Positions 24,195 to 32,135 of a DNA stretch of 35,103 bases are shown here, one piece after another. The notes under the pieces were generated by a model. It was not told where the DNA came from and made no database searches. It saw nothing but the letters and a program-made list of their open reading frames with translations. Position 1 is the stretch's first letter, and the number at the start of each line of letters is the position of its first letter. Source of the DNA: Parcubacteria group bacterium GW2011_GWA2_40_23 (GTDB taxonomy: Bacteria; Patescibacteriota; Patescibacteriia; UBA11705; JABHMO01). A program made the position numbers and the translations under genes. The DNA lies in contig LBYP01000019.1 in assembly GCA_000996245.1 (NCBI GenBank), forward strand, positions 1 through 35,103, read 5' to 3'.

Positions 24195-25937
24195 ATGAGC
24201 CACAGGTCCTTGTTCCGACTGGTGCTGGTGCTGTTCGCGTTCGTCATGTTCCCCAACTTCGTCATGGCTGGCGAGGTGCTGAAGCCCCTCGCCAGCCAGA
24301 TCACGACGCCGGTGGGCGACGTGCAGGCCTACGGCGCCACCCAGGTGCCCATGATCACGTTCGGCGCGGACTACGCCGAGATCCACGCCAACGGTGACGC
24401 GAAAGTCACCACGGCCGACTCCATCTGGGGGCGGCTCGGGCTGAACATCTCTCTGGTCCTGCAGGACGACTTCAAGGCGCAGGTGCGAGACTACCTCAGC
24501 GGAAAGTCCCCGTACTTGCGCGGCGAGCTCGGCATGATCAACGAGATGACCGAAGGATGGAACGACCCGCGGGTGAAGCCCAGGGTCGCAGCCCTTCTGA
24601 CCCGGTCAACCGGTGGTGATGTCGTGGACGTGATGCCTGGCATCAAGACCGTCGAGGATTGGCGCGGCAAGCGCGTGGCCTTCCAGGCGGACGGGCCGCA
24701 CATGTACTGGTTGTGGGTCATTTTGGACTCCAACCGGATGAAGCTGTCCGATGTGAAGCTCGTGCCGATGAAGAACCTGTCCGGCAAGGACAGCCCGGCC
24801 GAAGCCCTGAAGATGGGCAAGGCCGACATCGCGTTCGTCATCAGCCCCGATCACCTGGCCCTGACCAGCGGCGGCACCGTCGGTACCGGCGCCGAAGGTT
24901 CGGTCAAGGGTGCTCGAGGGTTCATGACCTCCAAGACCGGCTCGTACATCGTGCACGATGTTTACGTCGTGCGTGAAGACTACTACCAGTCCCACCGGGA
25001 CGAGGTTGACAAGTTCACGCGCGGCATCATGAAGTCCCAGGAGGAACTGGGCGTTCTGTTCGCCGAGAAGAAGAGCGAGCAGTACAAGAAGGCCCTGAAG
25101 GCCTTCGCGACCATCATCCTCGGCAGTCCGGCCGCTGTGGCCGATGCCGAAGGCATGTTCGGCGAGTGCACGATGGCGGGATTCTCCGAGAACAAGAAGT
25201 TCTTTGGGGAAGCCAACTACCCGCGTGGCTTCGCCAACGTGAACAAGGAGATCCAGATCGCCCTCAAGGCGTACGGTGTCCTGACGACAGGATCCGTGCT
25301 CGCCTGGGCCGAATGGGACTTCGATGCGATGCAGAAGGCGAGCATGCTCGTCGCCAAGCCGGCAGCGCCGGCGCTGAATTCCGCGGTCGTCGCGGCAGCG
25401 GTGACGCGCCAGGCGCAGGCAGGCACGCTCGGCAACAACCAGATCTTCCCGACCTTCAGCATCTACTTCACACCGGAGCAGAAGGAATTCGCTCCGGCGC
25501 AGTACGCCGATGCGTTCGAGAAGATCGCGACCGACGCCGGCCGCTTCGGCGGCGCGGTTATCGTGATCAATGGCAATGCCGACCCGCTGGGGTACCTCAA
25601 GGCCAAGAAGTCCGGGGTCCAGCAGGGCGAGCTTTCCAAGATCAAGCAGGCGGCGCTCAACCTGAGCGTGAGCCGCGCCCTCCAGGTGAGGGACGCGATC
25701 ATCGCCTTCGCCAAGAGCAAAGGCATCTCGCTGGACATATCCCAGTTCTCCATGGTGGGGAACGGGTTCAGGACGCCGAAGAGTGGCCTGAAGAGTTCCG
25801 GTGCCTGCAACGATGCCTGGCTGGCCAACGATGACCCCTGTCCCCCGAAGTCCCAGGCCGCCTGGGCGGAGAACATGCGCGTCGACTTCAACATCGTGAG
25901 CGTCGAGGCCGAGGCCGGCGCTTTCGAGCAGCTGTGA
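24195..25937 (+). CDS. Exported NMT1/NrtA-type binding protein fused to an OmpA-like domain
   Basis: The 580-residue protein starts after GGAGGA (24185-24190). A Sec signal (RSLFRLVLVLFAFVMFPNFVMA) ends near residue 25. Residues ~45-390 form an ABC-type binding protein: VEDWRGKRVAFQADG and EALKMGKADIAFVISPDH are typical of the NitT/TauT group. After an Ala-rich linker, residues ~414-580 resemble the OmpA C-terminal domain, with GNADPLG (Asp463) and LNLSVSRALQV (Arg494), the two peptidoglycan-contact residues. A Cys pair lies in GACNDAW...DDPCPP. The protein is probably held on the cell wall. Third positions are mostly G or C, unlike the upstream genes. Confidence 0.85.
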   Translation: MSHRSLFRLVLVLFAFVMFPNFVMAGEVLKPLASQITTPVGDVQAYGATQVPMITFGADYAEIHANGDAKVTTADSIWGRLGLNISLVLQDDFKAQVRDYLSGKSPYLRGELGMINEMTEGWNDPRVKPRVAALLTRSTGGDVVDVMPGIKTVEDWRGKRVAFQADGPHMYWLWVILDSNRMKLSDVKLVPMKNLSGKDSPAEALKMGKADIAFVISPDHLALTSGGTVGTGAEGSVKGARGFMTSKTGSYIVHDVYVVREDYYQSHRDEVDKFTRGIMKSQEELGVLFAEKKSEQYKKALKAFATIILGSPAAVADAEGMFGECTMAGFSENKKFFGEANYPRGFANVNKEIQIALKAYGVLTTGSVLAWAEWDFDAMQKASMLVAKPAAPALNSAVVAAAVTRQAQAGTLGNNQIFPTFSIYFTPEQKEFAPAQYADAFEKIATDAGRFGGAVIVINGNADPLGYLKAKKSGVQQGELSKIKQAALNLSVSRALQVRDAIIAFAKSKGISLDISQFSMVGNGFRTPKSGLKSSGACNDAWLANDDPCPPKSQAAWAENMRVDFNIVSVEAEAGAFEQL

Positions 25938-25950
25938 GTGGGGGTGTAAG

Positions 25951-26754
25951 ATGAAGAACATCAAGCGCCTCACGCTCATCACGATCCTCCTCTGCGTCAG
26001 CTTCGGCTGCCGCATGCTCGAGGATAGTTCGGCCGTTCCTCCGCAGGTGCAGCAGTCGGTGGTCCAGAAGACCGTCGACGAGAGCACTGGCAAGACGACC
26101 AGCATCAAGAAGTCGTGGCCGCCCCTCGAGAATGGGGCGTCCGCGCAGGCTCCGAACCTGCTGGCCAGGAATTACTTGCTCGTCCTGGACCACTCTGGTT
26201 CCATGGGCAGCAGCGAACGCTCGAGCAACTGTGACACCAACGGCCGCTCGAAGATCGACGTCGCGAAGGCGGCGATCACTGAGTTCGCCAAGGCAATCCC
26301 GAACGACGCGAACATCGGGCTCGAGTGGTTCGCACCATCGGAAGTGGTGGTGCCCCTTTCGCTCAACACGCCGGAGCAGAACCAGGGCTTCGTCCAAAAG
26401 CTCATGACGGCTGAGTCCGACAGTGGGACGCCCATTGCGGAAGCGATGGAGTTGGCCTACAACACGCTCACTGCGCAAGCGGTTCTGCAACTCGGGTACG
26501 GCGAGTACTATATCGTGATCGTCACGGATGGTGCCGCCGACTCTGGCAGCGACCCCGGCAGGTGGGTCGAGTTCATCACCAAGAACACGCCGATCGTGAT
26601 CTACACGATCGGGTTCTGCATCGGATCCCAGCACTCGCTTAACCAACCCGGGATAACGACCTACAAGAACGCGTCGAATGTCGGACAGCTGGCCGCTGCG
26701 TTGCAAGACGTGCTGGCCGAGGCGCCCGACTTCACGCCGCTGACGTTCGAATAA
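25951..26754 (+). CDS. Exported VWA-domain protein
   Basis: The 267-residue protein has an N-terminal export signal (RLTLITILLCVSFGC). Cys20 or so follows SFG, a poor but possible lipobox. The VWA domain starts at ~70 with YLLVLDHSGSMGSS, then DSGTPIAEAMELA and VIVTDGAADSG. These give an intact MIDAS (DxSxS, T, D), so it should bind a metal and a partner protein. The spacing to the previous gene is 13 nt, with only a weak Shine-Dalgarno (GGGGGTG). It may link the wall-held binding proteins to one another. A strong hairpin follows the stop. Confidence 0.83.
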   Translation: MKNIKRLTLITILLCVSFGCRMLEDSSAVPPQVQQSVVQKTVDESTGKTTSIKKSWPPLENGASAQAPNLLARNYLLVLDHSGSMGSSERSSNCDTNGRSKIDVAKAAITEFAKAIPNDANIGLEWFAPSEVVVPLSLNTPEQNQGFVQKLMTAESDSGTPIAEAMELAYNTLTAQAVLQLGYGEYYIVIVTDGAADSGSDPGRWVEFITKNTPIVIYTIGFCIGSQHSLNQPGITTYKNASNVGQLAAALQDVLAEAPDFTPLTFE

Positions 26755-26761
26755 CCTTTGC

Positions 26762-26791
26762 CCGGCGGCAGGAGCTTGCTCCTGCCGCCGG
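26762..26791 (+). other. Intergenic stem-loop upstream of the second binding protein
   Basis: CCGGCGGCAGGAGC, TT, then its exact reverse complement form a 14-bp stem. TTCCTCAA follows instead of a T run. A similar stem with the same trailing TTCCTCAA lies at 30641-30677. It may stabilise the upstream mRNA or tune expression of the next gene. Confidence 0.7.
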
Positions 26792-26814
26792 TTCCTCAAA
26801 ACTGGAGGAGGTCC

Positions 26815-28386
26815 ATGACTGGAAAAGGCAGACTGATACTAATCGTCCTCCTCGTCGTAGGCAGTATCGCTGGCATGTTGGCTTGGAAGTTCTACGAGCC
26901 GATGAAGAAGGCTCAGGACGTGGAAGACACGTCCATGGCCAAGGACATGCTCGGCGAGATCGATCTCAGGGATGACAACTTCTTCGGCTACTTCATGATC
27001 CGTAGTAAACAAATGCGGAGCATGATGATCCAGAACAGATGGCATCTCAAGATCACTGACGACAAGGCCGATTACCCCGCGCGCATGGAGGCACTCGCCA
27101 AGGGCGAAGCTGACATGGCCGTGGTTACGGTAGACAGCTACTTGCTCAATGCCGCGAAGTACGACTATCCCGGCACGTTGACGTTCGTGATCGACAAATC
27201 CGCGGGCGTTGATGCTCTCGTCGGCTGGAAGAAGGCAGGGACGAGCCTAAACGACTTCCGTGGCAAGAAAATTCGGGTGTGCTTTACGCCCGATAGTCCC
27301 AGTCACCACTTCCTGAAAGCGTTGAAGACTGGGTTCGATTTGCCAGAGGTGCTGCCCCCCAAGGGTTCGCCGCTGCGGATCGAGACCGACGGTTCCGAGG
27401 AAGCCATGAAATTCCTCCTCGCCGACAAGTGCGACCTTGCCATGGGCTGGGAGCCAGACATCAGTAGGACCTTGGCCAAAGAAAGTGGCATCGTTCGGCT
27501 CATCGGTACCGAGAAGATGGACGGCTACATCGTGGACGTCCTGGCAGTGTCGCGGGAGTTCCTGAAGAAGCACCCGGAAGCAGTGAAGCTGTTCATGGCG
27601 AATTACTTCCGGGCGCTCAACTACTACACCAAGGAGCATCCCGAAGAACTTCGGATCGAGCTCATGGCCGAGACCGGCCAATCGGCTGAAGTCGTCGAGA
27701 AGATGCTGAAGGGGATCGTCTGGGTAAACCTGACGCAGAACTGCCTTGTGTGGTTCGGTATCGGGCCTGCCAGTGCGAATCCCAGTACGTTGCTCGCGGA
27801 GACGATCGAGTCGACCGTGGCAGTGCTCATCGATAACAAAGACTTCGACAAGAACCCGTTGCCGGACGGAGATCCCTTCAAGATCTTCTACGGCGACATC
27901 TTGGCGGAGCTGTTCAAGAAGAGCGCTGCTGGCATGGCGAGTGAGAACGCGCCGGCCGTGGTCAACTCGCTCGAGACCAAGTTCGATGCCATGAGCGCAG
28001 ACCGTTGGGCCACGCTCAAGGAAATCGGAACGCTGAAAGTCGAGCCAATCGTGTTCCAAAGCGGTACGGCTCGTCTCGGCCTCGACGGAAAGACAGATCT
28101 CGATTTACTGGCGGAGAAGATGAAGCACTTCCCGACAGCGCGCCTGAAGGTCTTCGGACACACAAGTATCGAAGGTGATCCGGTGGCCAACAAGGAGCTG
28201 TCGCTCGAAAGGGCCGAAGCTTGCGTCAAGTACTTCGAGGTGACCTATTCGATGGATCCCAACCGGTTCCTGCCGATTGGGATGGGCGGCGGAAAGCCTC
28301 TGCCCCAGCTGCCGGACGAAGAAGATCGTGGATGGCTTTACCGCCTGCCGCGCGTGGAGATGATGCTGGTCGTCGACGAGATCTGA
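26815..28386 (+). CDS. Membrane-anchored binding protein with an OmpA-like domain
   Basis: The 523-residue protein starts at ATG 26815 after GGAGGAGGT. One N-terminal helix (RLILIVLLVVGSIAGMLAW) serves as an uncleaved anchor. Residues ~45-390 are a binding-protein domain of the same broad type as the first gene (LNDFRGKKIRVCFTPD, ADKCDLAMGWEPDI). Residues ~409-523 match the OmpA family: IVFQSGTARL, KVFGHTSIEGDP, NKELSLERAEACV. The Asp of the usual GHTD is Ser here, while the Arg of LSxxRA remains, so peptidoglycan binding may be altered. It is linked to the next gene by 16 nt and a full AAGGAGGT. Confidence 0.84.
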   Translation: MTGKGRLILIVLLVVGSIAGMLAWKFYEPMKKAQDVEDTSMAKDMLGEIDLRDDNFFGYFMIRSKQMRSMMIQNRWHLKITDDKADYPARMEALAKGEADMAVVTVDSYLLNAAKYDYPGTLTFVIDKSAGVDALVGWKKAGTSLNDFRGKKIRVCFTPDSPSHHFLKALKTGFDLPEVLPPKGSPLRIETDGSEEAMKFLLADKCDLAMGWEPDISRTLAKESGIVRLIGTEKMDGYIVDVLAVSREFLKKHPEAVKLFMANYFRALNYYTKEHPEELRIELMAETGQSAEVVEKMLKGIVWVNLTQNCLVWFGIGPASANPSTLLAETIESTVAVLIDNKDFDKNPLPDGDPFKIFYGDILAELFKKSAAGMASENAPAVVNSLETKFDAMSADRWATLKEIGTLKVEPIVFQSGTARLGLDGKTDLDLLAEKMKHFPTARLKVFGHTSIEGDPVANKELSLERAEACVKYFEVTYSMDPNRFLPIGMGGGKPLPQLPDEEDRGWLYRLPRVEMMLVVDEI

Positions 28387-28402
28387 ACCAAGGAGGTGTC
28401 GA

Positions 28403-29299
28403 ATGAACAAGAGCGTTGCTCTTGCCCGGCGTAAGGAAGCCCCTTCGCTGGGGCCTCCGATAACGACCGCGGATCTGTTCGGTCCGAAAGTAAAGAAAGC
28501 GGTGCTGAAGAAGACCGCTACGAGTCTGGCTACGTTAGCCCCCTTGGGTGTGGGTCTGGTCGGTGTCGCGGGATGTGTGATCCTGGGATCGACTGGTCTT
28601 TTCATCATCATGGGAATTGTGGGCGGCGCAGTTGGAGCTGGATGCTGGGCATTCAACTACTTCATTCGTGGAAGCACGATCGAGGCAGAACATGTGTCCA
28701 GGCTGACCCAGATCATGAAGCAGCAGAACGATGCACGAGTTGCGCGCTTGCGTGACGAGATCATCCTCTGCCGCGATATTCCTGATGCTGCCGAGTATTC
28801 TGAACAGGGATTGGTCCAGTACGACAACGTCGCAAGACAGTTGACGGCACTGCAGACCATCCTGGAACGTCAGCTGTCGCCAGATGAAATGACCTTCGGG
28901 AAGTTCGTCGGGAGCGCACAGCAACTCGCTTTGAACATCATGGACAATCTCCGCATCATGGTTTGTACCCTCGAAGCAGTTCGAGGGGCTGACGCGGAAG
29001 TCATCAGACGGGGTTTGCAAAAGCTTGAACGTCAAGCGGTGCTGACTCCTTCGGATCAAGATGAGAAAGCAGAGCTACTAATTCGCAAGAAACTTCGTGA
29101 AGATGCGCTGATCGAGGCCAACAGGCTCGCTGATGGCAACGAAAAGTTCATCACGAAGCTGATCCAAGCTACGGTAAATCTCGGCAGAATGCGGGCCGGT
29201 GGTTCCGCACAAGTAGATGCCGAGAGTGCGATGCGCTCTCTCCTGCAGGTGGCCGCACGGTGCGCCGCCTACGGGCAAAACAAAGCAGCGGATATTTAA
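28403..29299 (+). CDS. Two-TM coiled-coil protein, probable TelA partner
   Basis: The 298-residue protein follows AAGGAGGT. Two adjacent hydrophobic helices (about residues 43-60 and 64-88, Gly/Val-rich) anchor it. The remaining ~210 residues are helical and charged, probably coiled coil and cytoplasmic. I do not recognise the family. In other bacteria TelA-family genes often sit beside a small membrane/coiled-coil gene such as xpaC; the same position here suggests a similar partnership, which is an inference. Third positions are less GC-biased than in the flanking genes. Confidence 0.7.
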   Translation: MNKSVALARRKEAPSLGPPITTADLFGPKVKKAVLKKTATSLATLAPLGVGLVGVAGCVILGSTGLFIIMGIVGGAVGAGCWAFNYFIRGSTIEAEHVSRLTQIMKQQNDARVARLRDEIILCRDIPDAAEYSEQGLVQYDNVARQLTALQTILERQLSPDEMTFGKFVGSAQQLALNIMDNLRIMVCTLEAVRGADAEVIRRGLQKLERQAVLTPSDQDEKAELLIRKKLREDALIEANRLADGNEKFITKLIQATVNLGRMRAGGSAQVDAESAMRSLLQVAARCAAYGQNKAADI

Positions 29300-29313
29300 A
29301 GAAGGAGGCTCCC

Positions 29314-30600
29314 ATGCCCGACGACGGAACCCACATTGGCTTGAACCCCACGACCATGGAACCCGAGGTCCCCAAGCGTGAAGCTCTCGTGCTGACCAAG
29401 ACCGAAGACGACGTGCTGAAGCAGAAGGTCGCCGGAGATCTCGGTCTCCTCGACGTCGACAAGCCCGAAGCCACGGCCCTCGCCTTGCGCAAGGACCCGA
29501 CGGTTATCGCCGCGGCCGACAAGAACTTCGCCTCCCTCGTGGAGGTGAGCATGACGGACGCAGGGTCCGTGACCTCCGTGGTGCACCTGGCGCAGACCAT
29601 GGGTCTCGAGACCCAGCAAGCGTCCGCCATGAAGAACGCGGTCATGGGGCAGTACATCCGTCAGCTCGGTACGGGCGGCGAGACCAGCTCGGAATTGCGC
29701 AACGACATGGTGGACCTGCGCGAGATCACCGACAAGCTCGACCCGCACGGATTTGACTTCAGCGTCGGCACCGTCGTCCGCGTCTTCGCGGCGGTGTTGC
29801 CGGACAAGCTGAGCCACCCGGTCACGCGCTACTTCCTGCAGTTCGAGACCGGATCGGTCGCGATCGACACCATCCTGAAGCGTCTGGACGCCGGCTACCT
29901 GAAGCTCCAGCGCAACAACGACACCTTGATCGAGGAGCAGGCGGACATCCGTCAGCTCACGATCCGCTTGCTCTACAACCTCAGCCTGGGCATGGAACTC
30001 CGTGCCCGGATCGAGGCGAAGATCGCCGAGCTGCCCGCGGGCTCGCCGGTCGCCAAGTTCCTGAAGGAGCAGGTCCTGTTCGAGATCAACATGCGGTGCG
30101 TGTCCATGGGCAAGCAGTTGCTGGTGAACCAGCAGGGCTACATGTCCATGGAGATCGCGCGCGGCAACAACCAGACGCTGATGCGGGCCGTCCTCGACAC
30201 GCGCAACGTCACGGTGGCCGCCCTGAACATCGCCGTGTTCCTGGCGTACATCATCAACGACCAGAAGCTGACCCTCGAGGTCATCGGGTCGCTGAACGCC
30301 ACGACCAGCGAGCTCATCCTGCGCAACGCGAAGCTGCTGCGCTCGGAAGGCCTGGCCATTCAGAAGGAAGCCGTCGAAGGCGGCCTGGAGATGGACAAGC
30401 TCAAGGAAGCCTTCGTCGAAATCAGCGGCGCCGTCGAGGACTACGAGAAGTTCCGCAACGCGGCGCTGGAGCCCCAGGGTAAGCTCATCGCTCAGCTGGC
30501 CGATCTGTCGGCCCAGGCCGAGGAGAGCATCCAGCGCATCGAGAAGGGTCACGTGGCGCAGGGGCAGATGATCGACATCGCGCCCCCCATCGCCGCCTGA
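29314..30600 (+). CDS. telA: TelA/KlaB-family protein (toxic anion resistance family)
   Basis: The 428-residue protein starts after AAGGAGG, 14 nt past the previous stop. It is all-helical and soluble. TRYFLQFETGSVAIDTILKR, YLKLQRNNDTLIEEQADI and VTVAALNIAVFLAYII follow the TelA pattern. The family was named for tellurite resistance on plasmid RK2, but its molecular action is not settled; it recurs in envelope-stress and ter-like clusters. Here it sits inside a transporter operon, so a link to envelope state or transport is likely. Codons are the most GC-biased of the island. Confidence 0.85.
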   Translation: MPDDGTHIGLNPTTMEPEVPKREALVLTKTEDDVLKQKVAGDLGLLDVDKPEATALALRKDPTVIAAADKNFASLVEVSMTDAGSVTSVVHLAQTMGLETQQASAMKNAVMGQYIRQLGTGGETSSELRNDMVDLREITDKLDPHGFDFSVGTVVRVFAAVLPDKLSHPVTRYFLQFETGSVAIDTILKRLDAGYLKLQRNNDTLIEEQADIRQLTIRLLYNLSLGMELRARIEAKIAELPAGSPVAKFLKEQVLFEINMRCVSMGKQLLVNQQGYMSMEIARGNNQTLMRAVLDTRNVTVAALNIAVFLAYIINDQKLTLEVIGSLNATTSELILRNAKLLRSEGLAIQKEAVEGGLEMDKLKEAFVEISGAVEDYEKFRNAALEPQGKLIAQLADLSAQAEESIQRIEKGHVAQGQMIDIAPPIAA

Positions 30601-30640
30601 CCTCGTCCTGAACAGTTCTAGTGCTCAGTTCTAGCTAAGC

Positions 30641-30677
30641 ATGCCGGCGGTGGGTCGCAGTGACTCACCGCCGGCAT
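30641..30677 (+). other. Intergenic stem-loop upstream of the third binding protein
   Basis: ATGCCGGCGGTG pairs with CACCGCCGGCAT, and the inner GTC/GAC pair extends it around a GCAGT loop, about 16 pairs in all. TTCCTCAA follows, as at 26792. No T run is present, so it is more likely an mRNA-processing or attenuation element than a full terminator. Confidence 0.7.
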
Positions 30678-30720
30678 TCCTCAACAAGTTCCTCAACGGA
30701 AAGATGAAGGAGACCGAGAG

Positions 30721-31803
30721 ATGAAGAAGCTCACGCAGTTCCTCATGGCCGTCGTGTTCGCGCTGGTCGCGATCACCATGACCGTGCCCAGCTCGAGCGC
30801 CCAGGCACAGCCCTCGACCCAGACGAAGGACGTGTTCGACATGACCTTCAGTCACTACATCACCTGGGACTTCTCGCCGTTCCTGTTTGAGAACCTGGTG
30901 GCCAAGTGGTCGAAGAAGTACGGCATCACCATCCGGCTCTCCGAGCCGATGGACTATGCCGAGTCCATCACGCAATTCGGTCTCGGCAAGTACGACGCCG
31001 TGACCATCACGAACATCGACTCCTACATCGCGCCGGCCTTCGGCGGGATTGACGTCGAGTTCATCGTCATCCAGGACTACTCCGCCGACAACGACGGGAT
31101 CGTCACCAAGTCGGGCAAGACCATGTCCGACATGAAGGGGCGCGAGATCACCATCGTCCAGAACACGGTCACGCAGCACCTCGTGGCGCGCTGCCTCGAG
31201 CTCGCCAAGATGAAGCTGACCGACATCATCATGAAGGGCGCCGGCTCCGAGTCGGAAGTGCTGACCGCCTTCGTGACCAACGACGACCCCAAGACCACGG
31301 TCGGCACCTGGAACCCCAACCTGCTGAAGTTGCGGCAGGAGAAGCACGCTAACATGGTCTGCGGGTCCAGCCAGATCCCCGGCGAGATCATGGACGGCAT
31401 CCTCGTGCGCGTCGACGCCGACGAGCGCCTGAAGAAGGCCTTGACCGGCGCCTACTACGAGATGATAAGCCAGCTCGCCACCAAGGGCGCCGCTCGCAAC
31501 AAGGTCGTCGCAGCCGGGGCCAAGAGCGCCGGTTGCACCGTGCCCGAGTTCGAGCAGCAGATGAAGACCACGCACCTGTTCATGTCGCCGAAGGAAGCTC
31601 TCGACTTCATGACGGCCCCCGGCTTCAAGGCCCTGATCCAGACCGTGCAGCGCATCGCCTTCGAGGCCAAGCTGTACGAGCCCAAGAGCGTGGGTCAGGT
31701 CGGCATCGAGTTGCCGAACGGTGAGATCCTCGGCGACAAGAGCAACGTCCGCATGCACTTCCCCCTGAAGTACATGAAGATGGCCGCCGACGGCAAGCTC
31801 TAG
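30721..31803 (+). CDS. Exported NitT/TauT-type binding protein without OmpA domain
   Basis: The 360-residue protein follows AAGGAGA. A Sec signal (TQFLMAVVFALVAITMTVPSS) is cleaved near SSAQA. The mature part is a binding protein: FSHYITWDFSPFLFENLVAK, FGLGKYDAVTITNIDSYIAP and MSDMKGREITIVQNTVTQHL. The Thr/Asn/Asp-rich pocket region fits a small organic or inorganic anion, but the substrate is not readable. Unlike the first and third genes of the cluster it has no wall-binding tail, so it may be the mobile shuttle. A strong terminator follows. Confidence 0.85.
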   Translation: MKKLTQFLMAVVFALVAITMTVPSSSAQAQPSTQTKDVFDMTFSHYITWDFSPFLFENLVAKWSKKYGITIRLSEPMDYAESITQFGLGKYDAVTITNIDSYIAPAFGGIDVEFIVIQDYSADNDGIVTKSGKTMSDMKGREITIVQNTVTQHLVARCLELAKMKLTDIIMKGAGSESEVLTAFVTNDDPKTTVGTWNPNLLKLRQEKHANMVCGSSQIPGEIMDGILVRVDADERLKKALTGAYYEMISQLATKGAARNKVVAAGAKSAGCTVPEFEQQMKTTHLFMSPKEALDFMTAPGFKALIQTVQRIAFEAKLYEPKSVGQVGIELPNGEILGDKSNVRMHFPLKYMKMAADGKL

Positions 31804-31848
31804 CTGTCGCCTCGAGACCAGTTCTAACTGATCCCTCGTGATCGGTTT

Positions 31849-31887
31849 CCCCCAGTAGACATCATGTTTGCTGGGGGATTTTTTTAC
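31849..31887 (+). terminator. Strong terminator of the six-gene operon
   Basis: CCCCCAGTAGAC pairs along its full length with GTTTGCTGGGGG (two G-T pairs, ATCAT loop) and is followed by ATTTTTTTA. The DNA turns AT-rich immediately after. Confidence 0.92.
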
Positions 31888-31903
31888 ACTAAATGCTTAA
31901 CGT

Positions 31904-32013
31904 TAATCAAAAAAACAAGAAAGCAAAAAAGCAATTAGCATCGAATGATAATCTTTTTGTTTTTTTGATTATCGCTAGATATTTGTTTTCTTGCTTTCTT
32001 GTTTTCTTGATTA
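31904..32013. repeat. Nested inverted repeat in the AT-rich gap
   Basis: The 31-nt arm 31904-31934 matches the reverse complement of 31983-32013 at 28 of 31 positions. Inside lie GATAATC/GATTATC (31947-31973) and TAGC/GCTA. There is no gene in 31804-32135; the gap holds this structure, the terminator before it and the promoter after it. Long imperfect A/T-rich arms could form a cruciform or act as a further terminator on either strand. Confidence 0.7.
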
Positions 32014-32036
32014 TACGCTGACTTGCTTTTTTTAGC

Positions 32037-32065
32037 TTGACAAATCCATAAAAACTTTGTAAACT
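32037..32065 (+). promoter_or_regulatory. Promoter of the permease-ATPase gene
   Basis: TTGACA (32037-32042), a 17-nt spacer and TAAACT (32060-32065). The leader to ATG 32136 is about 65 nt and contains AGGGGA (32123-32128) at proper ribosome-binding distance. Confidence 0.7.
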
Positions 32066-32135
32066 AACAGGCCATGTATTTGGCAAAATGACGCAAAAAA
32101 GGCGTTTTGAACAAACTGAAATAGGGGACTGTACC

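Noticed and set aside
24130-24200. Simple chimeric assembly join
   Set aside because: AT-rich DNA with matching promoters returns inside and after the GC-rich part, which one false join cannot explain; still to be tested with reads.
24606-26108. Long minus-strand ORFs across the GC-rich island (also 29296-30552 and 30631-31758)
   Set aside because: They are antisense shadows of GC-biased codons and have no domain or ribosome-binding site; the plus-strand genes are clear.
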